Positions 1 through 9,171 of a stretch of DNA of 64,000 nt are shown here, piece after piece. Both the position numbers and the translations under genes were made by a program. Position 1 is the first letter of the stretch, and every line of letters begins with the position of its first letter. Source of the DNA: an uncultured Mucilaginibacter sp. (GTDB lineage: Bacteria; Bacteroidota; Bacteroidia; Sphingobacteriales; Sphingobacteriaceae); contig CAITEP010000010.1 in assembly GCA_903891475.1 (NCBI GenBank), positions 62,001-126,000 on the forward strand, in the 5' to 3' direction. A model generated the notes under the pieces. The model had not been told where the DNA came from and did no database searches. It worked only from the letters and a program-made list of their open reading frames with translations.

Positions 1-58
1 CATAATTAAAAGTTGGTTCAGTCTTAACGTCTACCTTCTTTTTAAAAAAACTAAGCAT
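1..58 (-). CDS. Partial gene downstream of rfbB (N-terminus only)
   Basis: An ATG at 58-56 opens a frame of 19 codons (starting MLSFFKKKVDVKTEPTF) that runs off the left edge without a stop. It begins 2 nt after the rfbB stop codon, so it is very likely the next gene of the same operon. The short basic, hydrophobic-then-lysine start resembles those of capsule-linked PHP-type tyrosine phosphatases of Bacteroidota, but this is a memory-based guess and the fragment is too short to name. Confidence 0.5.
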   Translation of the reverse strand, partial: MLSFFKKKVDVKTEPTFNY

Positions 59-60
59 TT

Positions 61-1110
61 TTATCTGTTATACTGCGTTTCGTAATACTGCTTATAATTG
101 CCGGATGTAACATTATTTAACCATTCCTCATTTTCAAGGTACCAATCTACGGTTTTTTCCAAACCTTCTTCAAAAGTAATGGAAGGCACCCAGCCCAATT
201 CATTTTTTAATTTGCTGGCATCAATGGCATATCTTAAATCGTGCCCTGCCCTATCGGTTACGTAAGTAATCAACTCGGCCGATTCACCTGCTTTCCTACC
301 CAACTTTTCATCCATTATACCGCATAGCAATTTTATGAGGTCGATGTTTTTCCATTCGTTGTGCCCGCCAATATTATAGGTACTGCCCGCTTTGGCTTTA
401 TGGAATAATAGGTCAATAGCCCTCGCATGATCCTCCACCCATAACCAATCACGGATATTTTCGCCCTTACCATAAACAGGAACCGGCTTTTTTAGTTTTA
501 TATTATTAATAGCTAGCGGAATCAGCTTTTCGGGAAAATGGAACGAGCCATAGTTATTTGAGCAATTTGAAATTACGGTATTAAGTCCGTAAGTATCATG
601 ATAGGCTCTTACAAAATGATCGGAGCCTGCTTTTGACGCGGAGTATGGTGAATGCGGGTCGTACCCTGTTTGCTCCGTAAACATGCCCGTTTCGCCTAGT
701 GAGCCGTAAACCTCGTCGGTTGATACATGATAAAAACGCTTGTTTTCGTAATTGCCCTTCCAAAGGTTGCGGGCGGCATTCAATAAATTTACCGTACCCA
801 CTACATTGGTCATCACAAACTCGGTTGGGTTGGTAATTGACCGATCCACGTGCGATTCGGCAGCTAAATGTATTACCGCATCCGGCTTTTCGCTTTCAAA
901 AAGCTCTTTTATAAATTCAATATCAACAATATCGCCTTTAACAAACTTATAGTTGGGGGCGTGTTCTATATCCTTTAAGTTAGCCAGATTACCGGCATAG
1001 GTTAATTTATCAAGGTTAATTATGGTATAGTCGGGATAAAGCTTTACAAAGCGGCGCACTACATGCGAGCCTATAAACCCTGCCCCTCCTGTTATAATTA
1101 TTTTTTTCAT
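61..1110 (-). CDS. rfbB: dTDP-glucose 4,6-dehydratase
   Basis: Extended short-chain dehydrogenase that converts dTDP-glucose to dTDP-4-keto-6-deoxyglucose, the branch point to dTDP-rhamnose and other deoxysugars for surface polysaccharide. The 349-residue length is usual for the family. The NAD-binding motif GGAGFIGSH lies at residues 8-16, the catalytic Thr-Asp-Glu triplet of this subfamily at 131-133 (STDEVYGS) and the YxxxK pair at Tyr156/Lys160. The TDE motif separates it from epimerases and decarboxylases of the same fold. It is the fourth gene in a minus-strand run with ugd, a UDP-xylose synthase and galE; the gap to galE is 21 nt. rfbA, rfbC and rfbD are not in the window. Confidence 0.95.
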   Translation of the reverse strand: MKKIIITGGAGFIGSHVVRRFVKLYPDYTIINLDKLTYAGNLANLKDIEHAPNYKFVKGDIVDIEFIKELFESEKPDAVIHLAAESHVDRSITNPTEFVMTNVVGTVNLLNAARNLWKGNYENKRFYHVSTDEVYGSLGETGMFTEQTGYDPHSPYSASKAGSDHFVRAYHDTYGLNTVISNCSNNYGSFHFPEKLIPLAINNIKLKKPVPVYGKGENIRDWLWVEDHARAIDLLFHKAKAGSTYNIGGHNEWKNIDLIKLLCGIMDEKLGRKAGESAELITYVTDRAGHDLRYAIDASKLKNELGWVPSITFEEGLEKTVDWYLENEEWLNNVTSGNYKQYYETQYNR

Positions 1111-1131
1111 TTTCGCTTATCTATATTAAAA

Positions 1132-2151
1132 TTAAAGCGGATTTGCTGCCAAATATTTTTCCCATTCCCAAGCTGAGAGCATCATGGTCTCAATATTCAA
1201 CTCGGTTTTCCAATTCAGTTTCTTGGTTGATTTTGAAACATCGCCCCAAACTTGCTCCACATCGCCTGCCCTGCGCGGACCAATTTCGTAATTCAACTTT
1301 ATACCCGTAACTTTTTCGAAAGCGTTTACAATTTCGAGTACGGTGCTTCCTTGTCCGGTACCTAAATTAAATACATCATAACCTGTAAAACCATTGCCTA
1401 ATAAGTTTAATGCGGCAATATGCGCCTTGGCTAAATCAACAACATGTATATAATCACGAACGCAGCTGCCATCCTTTGTATTGTAATCATCACCAAAAAC
1501 AGTGATTTTTCCACGTTTGCCTATGGCCGATTGTGTAATAAAAGGAACCAAATTTTGCGGTGTGCCTATTGGCAGCTCGCCAATTAAAGCCGAAGGATGC
1601 GCGCCAACCGGGTTAAAGTATCTTAATGATATTACCTTTTTAGCGCTACCTGCCGCAACCGCGTCTTTTAATATTTCTTCAGAAATTTGCTTGGTATTGC
1701 CATAAGGTGATTGCGCTGGTTTTACAGGCGCGTTTTCGGTAACTGGCAGTTCATCGGGCTGGCCGTAAACGGTACAACTTGAAGAAAATACCAGACTTAC
1801 ATCTTTACCTTTGTAAGCTTCAAGTATGTTTACTAGTGAATATAAGTTGTTTCTATAATACTTTAATGGATTATCAACCGACTCGCCTACTGCCTTTGAA
1901 GCCGCAAAATGGATAATGCCATTAATGTTGTCTTCCTTTAAAATAAATTGGTTTAAAGCCGTGGCATCGCATAAATCAAACTGATAAAATGCAGGTTTAA
2001 AACCTATAATTTTAGCGATCTGGTTTAATATAGCAATATTAGAATTTGATAGGTCGTCGATAATTATTGGATCGTAGCCAGCGTTTACCAGCTCCACCAC
2101 CGTATGCGAGCCTATAAAACCTAAACCACCAGTTACTAATACTTTTGCCAT
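1132..2151 (-). CDS. galE: UDP-glucose 4-epimerase
   Basis: Interconverts UDP-glucose and UDP-galactose through a transient 4-keto intermediate with tightly bound NAD. The protein is 339 residues. TGGLGFIGSHT at 7-17 is the dinucleotide-binding loop, SSSCTVYG at 123-130 supplies the catalytic Ser/Thr, and Tyr150/Lys154 form the YxxxK pair (YGNTK). The C-terminal half has the GalE-type RAGDVEQVWGD segment that closes over the uridine nucleotide. Its ATG shares one base with the stop of the upstream UDP-xylose synthase gene (TAATG), so the two are translationally coupled. The product feeds galactose into lipopolysaccharide or capsule together with the neighbouring nucleotide-sugar genes. Confidence 0.95.
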   Translation of the reverse strand: MAKVLVTGGLGFIGSHTVVELVNAGYDPIIIDDLSNSNIAILNQIAKIIGFKPAFYQFDLCDATALNQFILKEDNINGIIHFAASKAVGESVDNPLKYYRNNLYSLVNILEAYKGKDVSLVFSSSCTVYGQPDELPVTENAPVKPAQSPYGNTKQISEEILKDAVAAGSAKKVISLRYFNPVGAHPSALIGELPIGTPQNLVPFITQSAIGKRGKITVFGDDYNTKDGSCVRDYIHVVDLAKAHIAALNLLGNGFTGYDVFNLGTGQGSTVLEIVNAFEKVTGIKLNYEIGPRRAGDVEQVWGDVSKSTKKLNWKTELNIETMMLSAWEWEKYLAANPL

Positions 2152-3137
2152 TAATGCTTATTATAATAGGTAAAATCTTTATGCTGAATTTCCTTTTCGG
2201 GTAATGATTTAAAGTACTCGTAAGTAATTTTTAAACCTTCACTCCTCGAAACTTTTGGCTCCCAACCTAAAATATTTTTAGCCTTGGTGATATCTGGTCG
2301 GCGTTGTTTAGGGTCGTCAGTTGGTAAAGGCAAGCTAATTAATTTTTGATTAGTTCCTGTGAGCTTAATAATCTCTTCTCCAAACTCGCGTATGGTAATT
2401 TCATCGGGGTTACCAATGTTCATTGGTTGGGCATAATCGCTAAACAATAAGCGGTAAATACCTTCTACCAAATCATCTACATAGCAAAATGCCCTGGTTT
2501 GCGAACCATCGCCAAACATGGTAAGTGGTTCGCCCCTTAAAGCCTGACCAATAAAGGCTGGCAAAACACGCCCATCATTAAGGCGCATACGCGGCCCGTA
2601 GGTGTTAAAAATACGAACTATACGGGTTTCGAGCCCATGAAAAGTATGGTAGGCCATGGTAATGGCTTCCTGAAAGCGTTTTGCCTCGTCATATACCCCG
2701 CGCGGACCAACCGGGTTTACATTACCCCAATATTCTTCGGGTTGCGGGTTAACGTTTGGATCGCCATAAACTTCTGAAGTAGAGGCAATCAACATCCTGG
2801 CACTTTTAGCCCTAGCTAAACCTAATAGATTGTGCGTACCTAATGAGCCTACTTTTAGTGTTTGAATAGGGATCTTTAAATAATCAATCGGACTGGCTGG
2901 CGAAGCAAAATGCAATATATAATGCAAATCGCCCGGAACGTGCACAAATTTTGAAACATCGTGGTTGTAAAACTCAAAGTTTTCGAGCTTAAACAAATGT
3001 TCAATATTCCTAAGGTCGCCCGTAATCAGGTTATCCATCCCGATAACATGAAAATCTTCCTTAATAAACCTATCGCATAAATGGGAGCCTAAAAAGCCCG
3101 CCGCTCCTGTAATTAAAACTTTTTTACGTTTGCTCAT
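2151..3137 (-). CDS. UDP-glucuronate decarboxylase (UDP-xylose synthase)
   Basis: Decarboxylates UDP-glucuronic acid to UDP-xylose. At 328 residues it is a stand-alone decarboxylase, not the bifunctional ArnA type. [10 protein letters not shown] at 11-20 binds NAD, TSEVYG at 120-125 and Tyr149/Lys153 are catalytic, and the segment [17 protein letters not shown] (138-154) is the hallmark of the UXS family. Its substrate is made by the gene directly upstream (ugd); the two overlap by 4 nt (ATGA), and the downstream galE overlaps by 1 nt. Order ugd-uxs-galE-rfbB suggests a xylose- and galactose-containing surface glycan. The family assignment is firm; the fate of UDP-xylose is not visible here. 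Confidence 0.92.
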   Translation of the reverse strand: MSKRKKVLITGAAGFLGSHLCDRFIKEDFHVIGMDNLITGDLRNIEHLFKLENFEFYNHDVSKFVHVPGDLHYILHFASPASPIDYLKIPIQTLKVGSLGTHNLLGLARAKSARMLIASTSEVYGDPNVNPQPEEYWGNVNPVGPRGVYDEAKRFQEAITMAYHTFHGLETRIVRIFNTYGPRMRLNDGRVLPAFIGQALRGEPLTMFGDGSQTRAFCYVDDLVEGIYRLLFSDYAQPMNIGNPDEITIREFGEEIIKLTGTNQKLISLPLPTDDPKQRRPDITKAKNILGWEPKVSRSEGLKITYEYFKSLPEKEIQHKDFTYYNKH

Positions 3138-4447
3138 TCGCCTATTAATTTTCTGCCTATGCTGTTATAATAATATCCACCATCAATCATTTTTTGCAGA
3201 TCGTATAAATTACGACCATCAAAAATCACCTTGTTTTTAAGTAATGAACCCATCAAATCAAAATCAGGTGTTCTAAATACCGACCATTCGGTAACAATTA
3301 ACAAGGTATCGGCACCGGTAATCGCTTCATATTGATCCTCGGCATAATTTATTTTATCGCCTAATAAGCTTTTAACATTATTCATTGCTTCAGGGTCAAA
3401 AGCGGTAACATGCGCGCCAGCGGCCAATAATTCATCAATAATATATAATGCTGGTGCTTCGCGTATATCATCGGTTTCGGGTTTAAAAGCCAAACCCCAA
3501 AGAGCTATTTTTTTACCTTTTAAATCGTTATTAAAATACTTTTTAACCTTCTCAACCAATACCTTTTTTTGAATGGTATTTACTTCCATTACCGAGTTTA
3601 ATATTTTAAAATCGTATTGGTTTTCTTCGGCCGATTTTGCAAGTGCCTGCACATCTTTAGGGAAGCAGCTACCACCATATCCTATTCCCGAAAACAAGAA
3701 GCGTTTACCTATGCGCTCGTCGGATCCAATCCCGCGTCTTACCATATCCACATCCGCACCCACCAATTCGCAAAGGTTGGCAATTTCGTTCATGAACGAT
3801 ATTTTGGTAGCTAGGAATGAATTTGCCGCATATTTAGTTAATTCTGATGAACGCTCATCCATAAATATGATTGGGTTTCCTTGTCTAACATAAGGGCCAT
3901 ACAATTCTGCCATTAGTTTGCGGGCGCGCTCATCGCTGGTGCCAACTACCACACGGTCGGGTTTCATAAAATCTTCAACCGCTACGCCTTCCCTTAAAAA
4001 CTCAGGGTTTGATACTACGGCGAAATCAACAGTGGTATTTTCTTTCATGATAGCGGTTACCTTATCGGCTGTACCAACGGGTACGGTCGACTTTGTTACC
4101 ACCACTTTAAATTCAGTAATTAATTTGGCAATATCTTTAGCAGCGCCAAGTACATAGCTTAAATCGGCAGAGCCATCGCCACCCGGAGGAGTTGGCAGTG
4201 CCAAAAATATAATTTTAGCTTCTTTTATAGCATCGGCAAGGTTAGAAGTAAAATGCAACCTGCGTTGCATAATGTTTCTATCAAAAAGCAATTCAAGACC
4301 AGGCTCATAAATTGGCAATTTGCCATCCTGCATCATTTTTACTTTTTGCTCGTTAATATCAACGCATATAACTTGGTTACCGGTTTCGGCTAAACAGGTA
4401 CCTGTAACAAGCCCAACATAACCGGTTCCTACTACTGCAATTTTCAT
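3134..4447 (-). CDS. ugd: UDP-glucose 6-dehydrogenase
   Basis: NAD-dependent four-electron oxidation of UDP-glucose to UDP-glucuronate. The 437-residue protein begins with the Rossmann motif GTGYVGLV (7-14). It contains the family segments TKSTVPVGT (118-126) and NPEFLREG (147-154), and the catalytic cysteine Cys261 within [12 protein letters not shown]. The C-terminal UDP-binding domain has the [16 protein letters not shown] signature. It is the first gene of the minus-strand nucleotide-sugar operon and supplies the decarboxylase that follows with a 4-nt overlap. A promoter -7 element sits 37-44 nt upstream of its start. Confidence 0.96.
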   Translation of the reverse strand: MKIAVVGTGYVGLVTGTCLAETGNQVICVDINEQKVKMMQDGKLPIYEPGLELLFDRNIMQRRLHFTSNLADAIKEAKIIFLALPTPPGGDGSADLSYVLGAAKDIAKLITEFKVVVTKSTVPVGTADKVTAIMKENTTVDFAVVSNPEFLREGVAVEDFMKPDRVVVGTSDERARKLMAELYGPYVRQGNPIIFMDERSSELTKYAANSFLATKISFMNEIANLCELVGADVDMVRRGIGSDERIGKRFLFSGIGYGGSCFPKDVQALAKSAEENQYDFKILNSVMEVNTIQKKVLVEKVKKYFNNDLKGKKIALWGLAFKPETDDIREAPALYIIDELLAAGAHVTAFDPEAMNNVKSLLGDKINYAEDQYEAITGADTLLIVTEWSVFRTPDFDLMGSLLKNKVIFDGRNLYDLQKMIDGGYYYNSIGRKLIGE

Positions 4448-4483
4448 AGATTTTTTATTTTTTTTAGACTACTTTTATAACCG

Positions 4484-4491
4484 CCAAAGGT
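4484..4491 (-). promoter_or_regulatory. Promoter -7 element of the ugd operon
   Basis: Reading the minus strand, TACCTTTG matches the Bacteroidota consensus TAnnTTTG in every fixed position and lies 37-44 nt upstream of the ugd ATG, in the 60-bp divergent space shared with waaA. A matching -33 TTTG was not clear, so the call rests on the -7 element and location. Confidence 0.45.
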
Positions 4492-4507
4492 AATAATTCT
4501 AATTAAA

Positions 4508-5746
4508 ATGCACTTGTTATATAAGGTAGTAATTCGGCTATATTTCTGCGCAATTTATTTCGCTTCATTTTTTAATACCAAGGCAAAACTTTGGATAGAA
4601 GGGCGAAAAGTTAAAATTCAGCCTTTAAACGGGCATTCCATATGGTTTCACTTCGCTTCGCTTGGCGAATTTGAGCAAGGCAGACCCGTTTTGGAGCAAA
4701 TAAAAACCGCTTATATTGATTGTAAAATCATTATTACTTTTTTCTCTCCCTCGGGTTTTGAGGTGCGAAAGAATACCCCTTTGGCCGACGCGGTATATTA
4801 TTTACCCCTTGATACGGCCAAAAACGCGCGAGAATTTATGGATGCCATTAAACCCAAATTCGCGGTTTTTACAAAATATGAATACTGGTACTGCTCTTTT
4901 AAAGAGGTCAACAAACGAGAAATACCGATTTACCTTATTTCTGGAATATTTAGGGAAGGGCAAATTTTCTTTAAGTGGTATGGGGCACTTAATAGGCAAA
5001 TTCTGACATATGTAAATTGGTTTTTTGTGCAGGATACAAATTCGGCCACCTTATTAAATAGTTTAGGCATTGATAAAGCATCGGTAAGTGGCGATACCCG
5101 ATTTGATAGGGTTTGGGAGAACGCGCAAAGCCCAAAAACAATCGCGGCGGTTGCTGAATTTAAAAACAAACAAAAAGTTTTTATCGCGGGTAGCACCTGG
5201 CCGCCTGATGAAAAATTAATTGCCACCTTGCCTAAAAGCTATACTGATTGGAAGTTTATTATCGCGCCACACGAGGTGGCGGAAGAAAAGATAAATAATC
5301 TGGAAACACTATTTGCTAATTTTAAAACCATAAGGTTTTCGCAAATGGAGAAGTTGCAAGCCCCGATTGCTGATTTTCAGGTTTTAATTATTGATAATAT
5401 TGGCATGTTATCAGCCCTGTACCAATATGGCGATATTGCCTATATAGGCGGTGGTTTTGGTGTAGGCATCCATAATACTTTGGAAGCCGCTGCCTTTGGC
5501 TTGCCCGTAATATTTGGACCAAACTATGCCAAATTTAACGAAGCACGCCAACTTATAAATTTACAAGCGGCATTTTCAATTAATAATGATGAGGAATTAT
5601 TAAACATTACTGAAAAACTGGTAAACGAGCATGGTTTTTATCGAGAAACCTGTATAAAGGCCCGTAATTATGTAAAAGAAAATATTGGCGCCACCCGCAT
5701 GATTGTTGAAAAAATAAAAAGCCAAAATCCCATAAAAAATAATTAA
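4508..5746 (+). CDS. waaA: 3-deoxy-D-manno-octulosonic acid (Kdo) transferase
   Basis: GT30 glycosyltransferase that adds Kdo from CMP-Kdo to lipid A precursor at the cytoplasmic face of the inner membrane. The 412-residue length fits the family. An N-terminal hydrophobic stretch (about residues 1-22) gives the membrane anchor. The acceptor-side motif HFASLGEFEQGRP has the conserved glutamate used as base, and the nucleotide-binding C-terminal domain has GSTWPPDEK and the GGGFGVGIHNTLEAA segment followed by GLPVIFGPNY. It is divergent from the nucleotide-sugar operon and followed 15 nt later by a glycosyltransferase gene, probably as one transcript. Confidence 0.93.
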   Translation: MHLLYKVVIRLYFCAIYFASFFNTKAKLWIEGRKVKIQPLNGHSIWFHFASLGEFEQGRPVLEQIKTAYIDCKIIITFFSPSGFEVRKNTPLADAVYYLPLDTAKNAREFMDAIKPKFAVFTKYEYWYCSFKEVNKREIPIYLISGIFREGQIFFKWYGALNRQILTYVNWFFVQDTNSATLLNSLGIDKASVSGDTRFDRVWENAQSPKTIAAVAEFKNKQKVFIAGSTWPPDEKLIATLPKSYTDWKFIIAPHEVAEEKINNLETLFANFKTIRFSQMEKLQAPIADFQVLIIDNIGMLSALYQYGDIAYIGGGFGVGIHNTLEAAAFGLPVIFGPNYAKFNEARQLINLQAAFSINNDEELLNITEKLVNEHGFYRETCIKARNYVKENIGATRMIVEKIKSQNPIKNN

Positions 5747-5761
5747 TTCGCAAATAAACCC

Positions 5762-6856
5762 GTGATTATAGCCCTTTCTATTACCCTGTTTTTCCTCATA
5801 CTCCGCTTCACGGTTACGTTGTTTAATTATATATCGAACCCGAAACTAACCCGAGTTAGCAAACAATTTACCGATAAAGTATCTATTTTAATTCCTGCCC
5901 GAAACGAGGAAAAAAACATATTGAACCTACTTCAATCCATCGCTAAACAGGATTATAAAAATTATGAAGTCATCATTTATGATGATTGCTCTACAGATGG
6001 CACTTACCAGCTTTGTGCAAATTTCGCATCAAAACACCCCGCATTTAGTGTTGAAAAGGGAGAGCCGCTACCAATTGGGTGGACAGGTAAAAACTACGCG
6101 TGTGCGCAATTGGCTAAACAAGCTACCGGGAAATACTTTTTATTTTTAGATGCCGATACCAGCATTTTTAATGGCCTCATCAATAGCGCGGTACAACGGG
6201 CGCAATATTACAAATTGGCGTTGCTAAGCATATTCCCCGACCAAGAGATGGAAACAATAGGCGAAAAAACCACCGTTCCGCTGTTGCATTATTTACTTTT
6301 GAACCTGCTGCCCCTACGCCTTGTTTATTTATCAAGAAGCAGTTTGTTTGCCGTAGCTTGCGGTCAGCTTATGTTTTTTGACGCGGCTATCTATCGTAAA
6401 AAACAATGGCACCAATTGGTAAAAAGCAAGGTAGTAGAAGATGCCGAAATAATGAAAGCCATAAAATTAGAGGGCTATAAAGGCGAAGTATTATTGGCGA
6501 ACGAGATGGTAAAATGCCGCATGTATCATGGCTATTTTGAGGCTTTAAATGGCTTTAGCAAAAGTGCATTGGCCTTGCTTAATTATAGTATAACTGCCAT
6601 GTTGGTTTTTGTTACCATACTTTTTAGCGGGCCATTATTGGTAATAACTACCTTAAACCTCAGCCTCATTTTTTATATGCTAGGCCTCATTATGCTTAGC
6701 CGCATTATGGTATCGTTACAAACAAATCAAAACGCGTTACACAACATTGTTTTACACCCTTTGCAAATGGTAAACTTTATCATCATCGCTTTTTTAGCCA
6801 TACAAAGGCACCTCACCAAAACAAACTACTGGAAGGGAAGATCACTGAGCGAATAA
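5762..6856 (+). CDS. Membrane-bound family 2 glycosyltransferase
   Basis: A 364-residue GT-A glycosyltransferase with an N-terminal membrane helix, a catalytic domain of about residues 35-250 and two to three C-terminal membrane helices (about 275-345). VSILIPARNEEKNILNLL is the family opening. The metal-binding acidic cluster is DADTS, and the conserved late acidic site is VVEDAEIM. This topology resembles hydroxychlorobactene- or carotenoid-type glucosyltransferases (CrtQ-like) and lipid glycosyltransferases; the acceptor cannot be told. The start is GTG at 5762, chosen because it lies 15 nt after the waaA stop and gives the full hydrophobic anchor. Confidence 0.8.
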   Translation: MIIALSITLFFLILRFTVTLFNYISNPKLTRVSKQFTDKVSILIPARNEEKNILNLLQSIAKQDYKNYEVIIYDDCSTDGTYQLCANFASKHPAFSVEKGEPLPIGWTGKNYACAQLAKQATGKYFLFLDADTSIFNGLINSAVQRAQYYKLALLSIFPDQEMETIGEKTTVPLLHYLLLNLLPLRLVYLSRSSLFAVACGQLMFFDAAIYRKKQWHQLVKSKVVEDAEIMKAIKLEGYKGEVLLANEMVKCRMYHGYFEALNGFSKSALALLNYSITAMLVFVTILFSGPLLVITTLNLSLIFYMLGLIMLSRIMVSLQTNQNALHNIVLHPLQMVNFIIIAFLAIQRHLTKTNYWKGRSLSE

Positions 6857-6924
6857 TTTGCATGCGGTTTTTGTGGTTAATAAGTAAAATTAAATTATGG
6901 CTATGTTGTCGGATTGGCTTATAA

Positions 6925-6955
6925 TTGTTTAAATCATTTTATCCTATTAGTTTTG
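6925..6955 (+). promoter_or_regulatory. Promoter immediately ahead of ispH
   Basis: TTG at 6925-6927 and TAGTTTTG at 6948-6955 are spaced 20 nt apart and match the Bacteroidota -33/-7 pattern. The -7 element ends only 4 nt before the ATG at 6960. If used, transcription would start at or just around the start codon, giving a leaderless or nearly leaderless mRNA. No Shine-Dalgarno-like sequence is seen before this ATG. Confidence 0.4.
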
Positions 6956-6959
6956 TAGC

Positions 6960-7811
6960 ATGGGCACATACAATTTGCAGGTAACTATTGATTCCGATTC
7001 GGGCTTTTGCTTTGGCGTGGTATATGCCATTGACATGGCCGAAGAAATTTTGGAGGAGGATGGCTATTTATATTGCTTGGGCGATATTGTGCATAACGAT
7101 GAGGAGGTAGCCCGCCTAAAAGCAAAAGGCCTGCGCATTATTGAGCATGCCGAGCTTAAAAATTTAGCTAACGAAAAAGTACTGATTCGCGCGCATGGCG
7201 AAGCACCTGATACCTACCGCATCGCACTCGAAAACAATATTACCTTGATTGATGCCTCCTGTCCGGTTGTATTGAAACTTCAAAACCGCATCAAAACATC
7301 TTTCGACGCGAACGAGAAGATTTTGATTTTTGGTAAACATGGCCATGCCGAGGTAATTGGCCTGCAAGGACAAACAAATAATGAAGCCTTGGTTTTTGCC
7401 GACATTGCCGAACTAGATAATGTTGAGCTACCACAACAAATAACCCTTTATACGCAAACTACCAAAAGTATGGAGAAGTTTTACGATATAAAGGACCAAT
7501 TGATAGCTCGAGGCTATGACTTAAAAGCCAATGATACAATTTGCAGGCAAGTAAGCAACCGCGACCATGATTTGCCTAAGTTTGCGGTCAGGTTTGATAA
7601 AATAGTATTTGTATCGGGCAAAAAATCATCAAACGGAAAGGTTTTGTTTGAAGTTTGCCGTAAGCATAACCCCAATACCTATTTTGTTTCATCAACCGAT
7701 GAACTAAATCCAGAAATGTTTAACCCGGGCGATACCATTGGCATTGCCGGAGCAACTTCCACCCCCATGTGGTTAATGCAAGACGTTAAAGCTACTTTGG
7801 AGAGTTGGTGA
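6960..7811 (+). CDS. ispH: 4-hydroxy-3-methylbut-2-enyl diphosphate reductase
   Basis: Last enzyme of the methylerythritol phosphate pathway; an iron-sulfur protein that reduces HMBPP to isopentenyl and dimethylallyl diphosphate. The 283-residue protein has the three cluster cysteines at Cys17 (SGFCFGV), Cys101 (DASCPVV) and Cys195 (DTICRQ). It also shows the substrate-binding histidine motif GKHGHAEVIG (125-134) and the C-terminal GIAGATSTPMW. The start is fixed by the short N-terminus before SGFCFGV typical of the family. The gene appears to be alone: waaA and the glycosyltransferase lie upstream across a 100-nt gap with its own promoter, and a low-complexity spacer separates it from hemH. 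Confidence 0.95.
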   Translation: MGTYNLQVTIDSDSGFCFGVVYAIDMAEEILEEDGYLYCLGDIVHNDEEVARLKAKGLRIIEHAELKNLANEKVLIRAHGEAPDTYRIALENNITLIDASCPVVLKLQNRIKTSFDANEKILIFGKHGHAEVIGLQGQTNNEALVFADIAELDNVELPQQITLYTQTTKSMEKFYDIKDQLIARGYDLKANDTICRQVSNRDHDLPKFAVRFDKIVFVSGKKSSNGKVLFEVCRKHNPNTYFVSSTDELNPEMFNPGDTIGIAGATSTPMWLMQDVKATLESW

Positions 7812-7907
7812 GTTAGTGAGTAGTGAATGGAGAGTGGTGAGTGAGTTGGATGGTGTGGGGTGGTGAGTGAGTTGGATGGTGTGGGGTGGTGAGTGGTGAG
7901 TGGTTGG
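7812..7907 (+). repeat. GT-rich tandem low-complexity tract after ispH
   Basis: Immediately after the ispH stop the sequence becomes almost pure G, T and A built from GAGT/GGTGAGT units. Within it, 7835-7860 and 7861-7886 are a perfect 26-bp tandem duplication. Reverse-complement matches of parts of this tract (for example GTGAGTTAGTGAGT) occur in the CA-rich tract before hemH, so a long imperfect stem could form in the transcript. Confidence 0.85.
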
Positions 7908-8047
7908 TCGAATTGGATTTTGGTAATTGATATTGGAATTATATTTGAATGAGATTTTTTGATCAAACTACTTTGTATTATTTATATAAATGGTGTATAA
8001 TCTGTGTAATTTGTTTAAGGAAAAATTCGGAAGTAAAAAAACTATCC

Positions 8048-8135
8048 ATTCACTTCTCACAATTCACTACTTGTAAACATACTCACCACTCACTAACTCA
8101 CTATTCACTAAGCAACTAACTCACCACTCACCACT
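8048..8135 (+). repeat. CA/CT-rich low-complexity tract before hemH
   Basis: Composed of ACTCACC, ACTCACTA and ATTCACT units ending 3 nt before the hemH ATG. It is the approximate reverse complement of the GT-rich tract after ispH. The intervening 7908-8047 is AT-rich and shows no convincing gene. No ribosome-binding site stands out for hemH because the tract occupies that position. Confidence 0.8.
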
Positions 8136-8138
8136 CCA

Positions 8139-9158
8139 ATGTCAAAAAAAGGAATTTTACTTGTTAATTTAGGAACGCCTGATAGTCCATCAACAGTCGA
8201 TGTGCGCAAATATCTTGCGGAATTTTTAATGGATCCACGGGTTATTGATGTAAACCCTGTTTTACGTACTTTATTGGTGAGGGGTATTATTGTGCCTTTC
8301 AGGAGCCCTAAATCCGCCAAATTATACAAGGCTATTTGGAGCGATGAAACAGGCTCGCCTTTAATGCATTATAGTAAATTACAGCATAAGGCATTGAGCG
8401 AGCGTTTGGGGGATGAATACCAAGTAGAGTTAGCCATGCGCTACCAAAGTCCGTCAATTGCCGAAGCTTTGGGAAGATTGAAAGAGGCCTTGGTAGAAAG
8501 CATACAAGTAATCGCGTTGTTCCCACAATACGCGTCGGCAAGTACCGGGTCTGTTTATGATAAGGTGATGGAAATAGTGAAGGATTGGCAAACTATACCA
8601 ACCATCTCCTTTATCAACTCGTTTCATGATAACGAAGGCATGATTGAAACTTTTGCCGCCAACGGAAGAAAGTATCAACCGGAAACGTACGATCATATTT
8701 TGTTTAGTTTTCATGGTTTGCCACAAAGGCAACTAAAAAAGTGCGACCATACCGGCAATTATTGTTTAAAAAACAGCAATTGCTGCGCCAGTTTAAACGA
8801 TGTAAATAAATATTGCTACTCGGCACAATCGCACCATACGGCGCATCTGATAGCTCAAAAACTAAACCTGCCGAAGGATAAATACAGTATTTGCTTTCAA
8901 TCGCGCTTGGGGAACGACCCATGGGTAAAACCCTATACCAGCGAAGTGATTGAACATTTGGCCAAAGAAGGTAAAAAAAGGTTATTGGTGTTTTGTCCGG
9001 CTTTTGTTGCCGATTGCCTCGAAACGGTTTATGAGGTTACAGAAGAATACGGAGCCGAATTTAAGGCCCTAGGTGGCGAACATATCCAATTGGTAGAGAG
9101 CCTTAACGATTCGCCAACTTGGATTGACGCGCTCGAAAAAATGGTTTTGGAAGCTTAG
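8139..9158 (+). CDS. hemH: Ferrochelatase
   Basis: Inserts ferrous iron into protoporphyrin IX (or coproporphyrin) at the end of heme synthesis. The protein is 339 residues. It opens with GILLVNLGTPDSP (5-17), carries the metal-handling histidine His192 in LFSFHGLPQR and the second signature CPAFVADCLETVYE with the conserved glutamate. Other heme genes (hemB, hemL, hemE, hemJ) lie 11-18 kb away in this window, so hemH is not in their run. A cysteine-rich segment (CDHTGNYCLKNSNCC) sits in the middle; many bacterial ferrochelatases have cysteines here, but whether this one binds a cluster cannot be told. Confidence 0.95.
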   Translation: MSKKGILLVNLGTPDSPSTVDVRKYLAEFLMDPRVIDVNPVLRTLLVRGIIVPFRSPKSAKLYKAIWSDETGSPLMHYSKLQHKALSERLGDEYQVELAMRYQSPSIAEALGRLKEALVESIQVIALFPQYASASTGSVYDKVMEIVKDWQTIPTISFINSFHDNEGMIETFAANGRKYQPETYDHILFSFHGLPQRQLKKCDHTGNYCLKNSNCCASLNDVNKYCYSAQSHHTAHLIAQKLNLPKDKYSICFQSRLGNDPWVKPYTSEVIEHLAKEGKKRLLVFCPAFVADCLETVYEVTEEYGAEFKALGGEHIQLVESLNDSPTWIDALEKMVLEA

Positions 9159-9171
9159 GTTGTTCGGCTAT

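Noticed and set aside
7679..7966. A 95-residue minus-strand frame over the GT-rich tract
   Set aside because: It is a low-complexity Thr/His/Pro/Ser frame produced by the tandem repeats and overlaps ispH.
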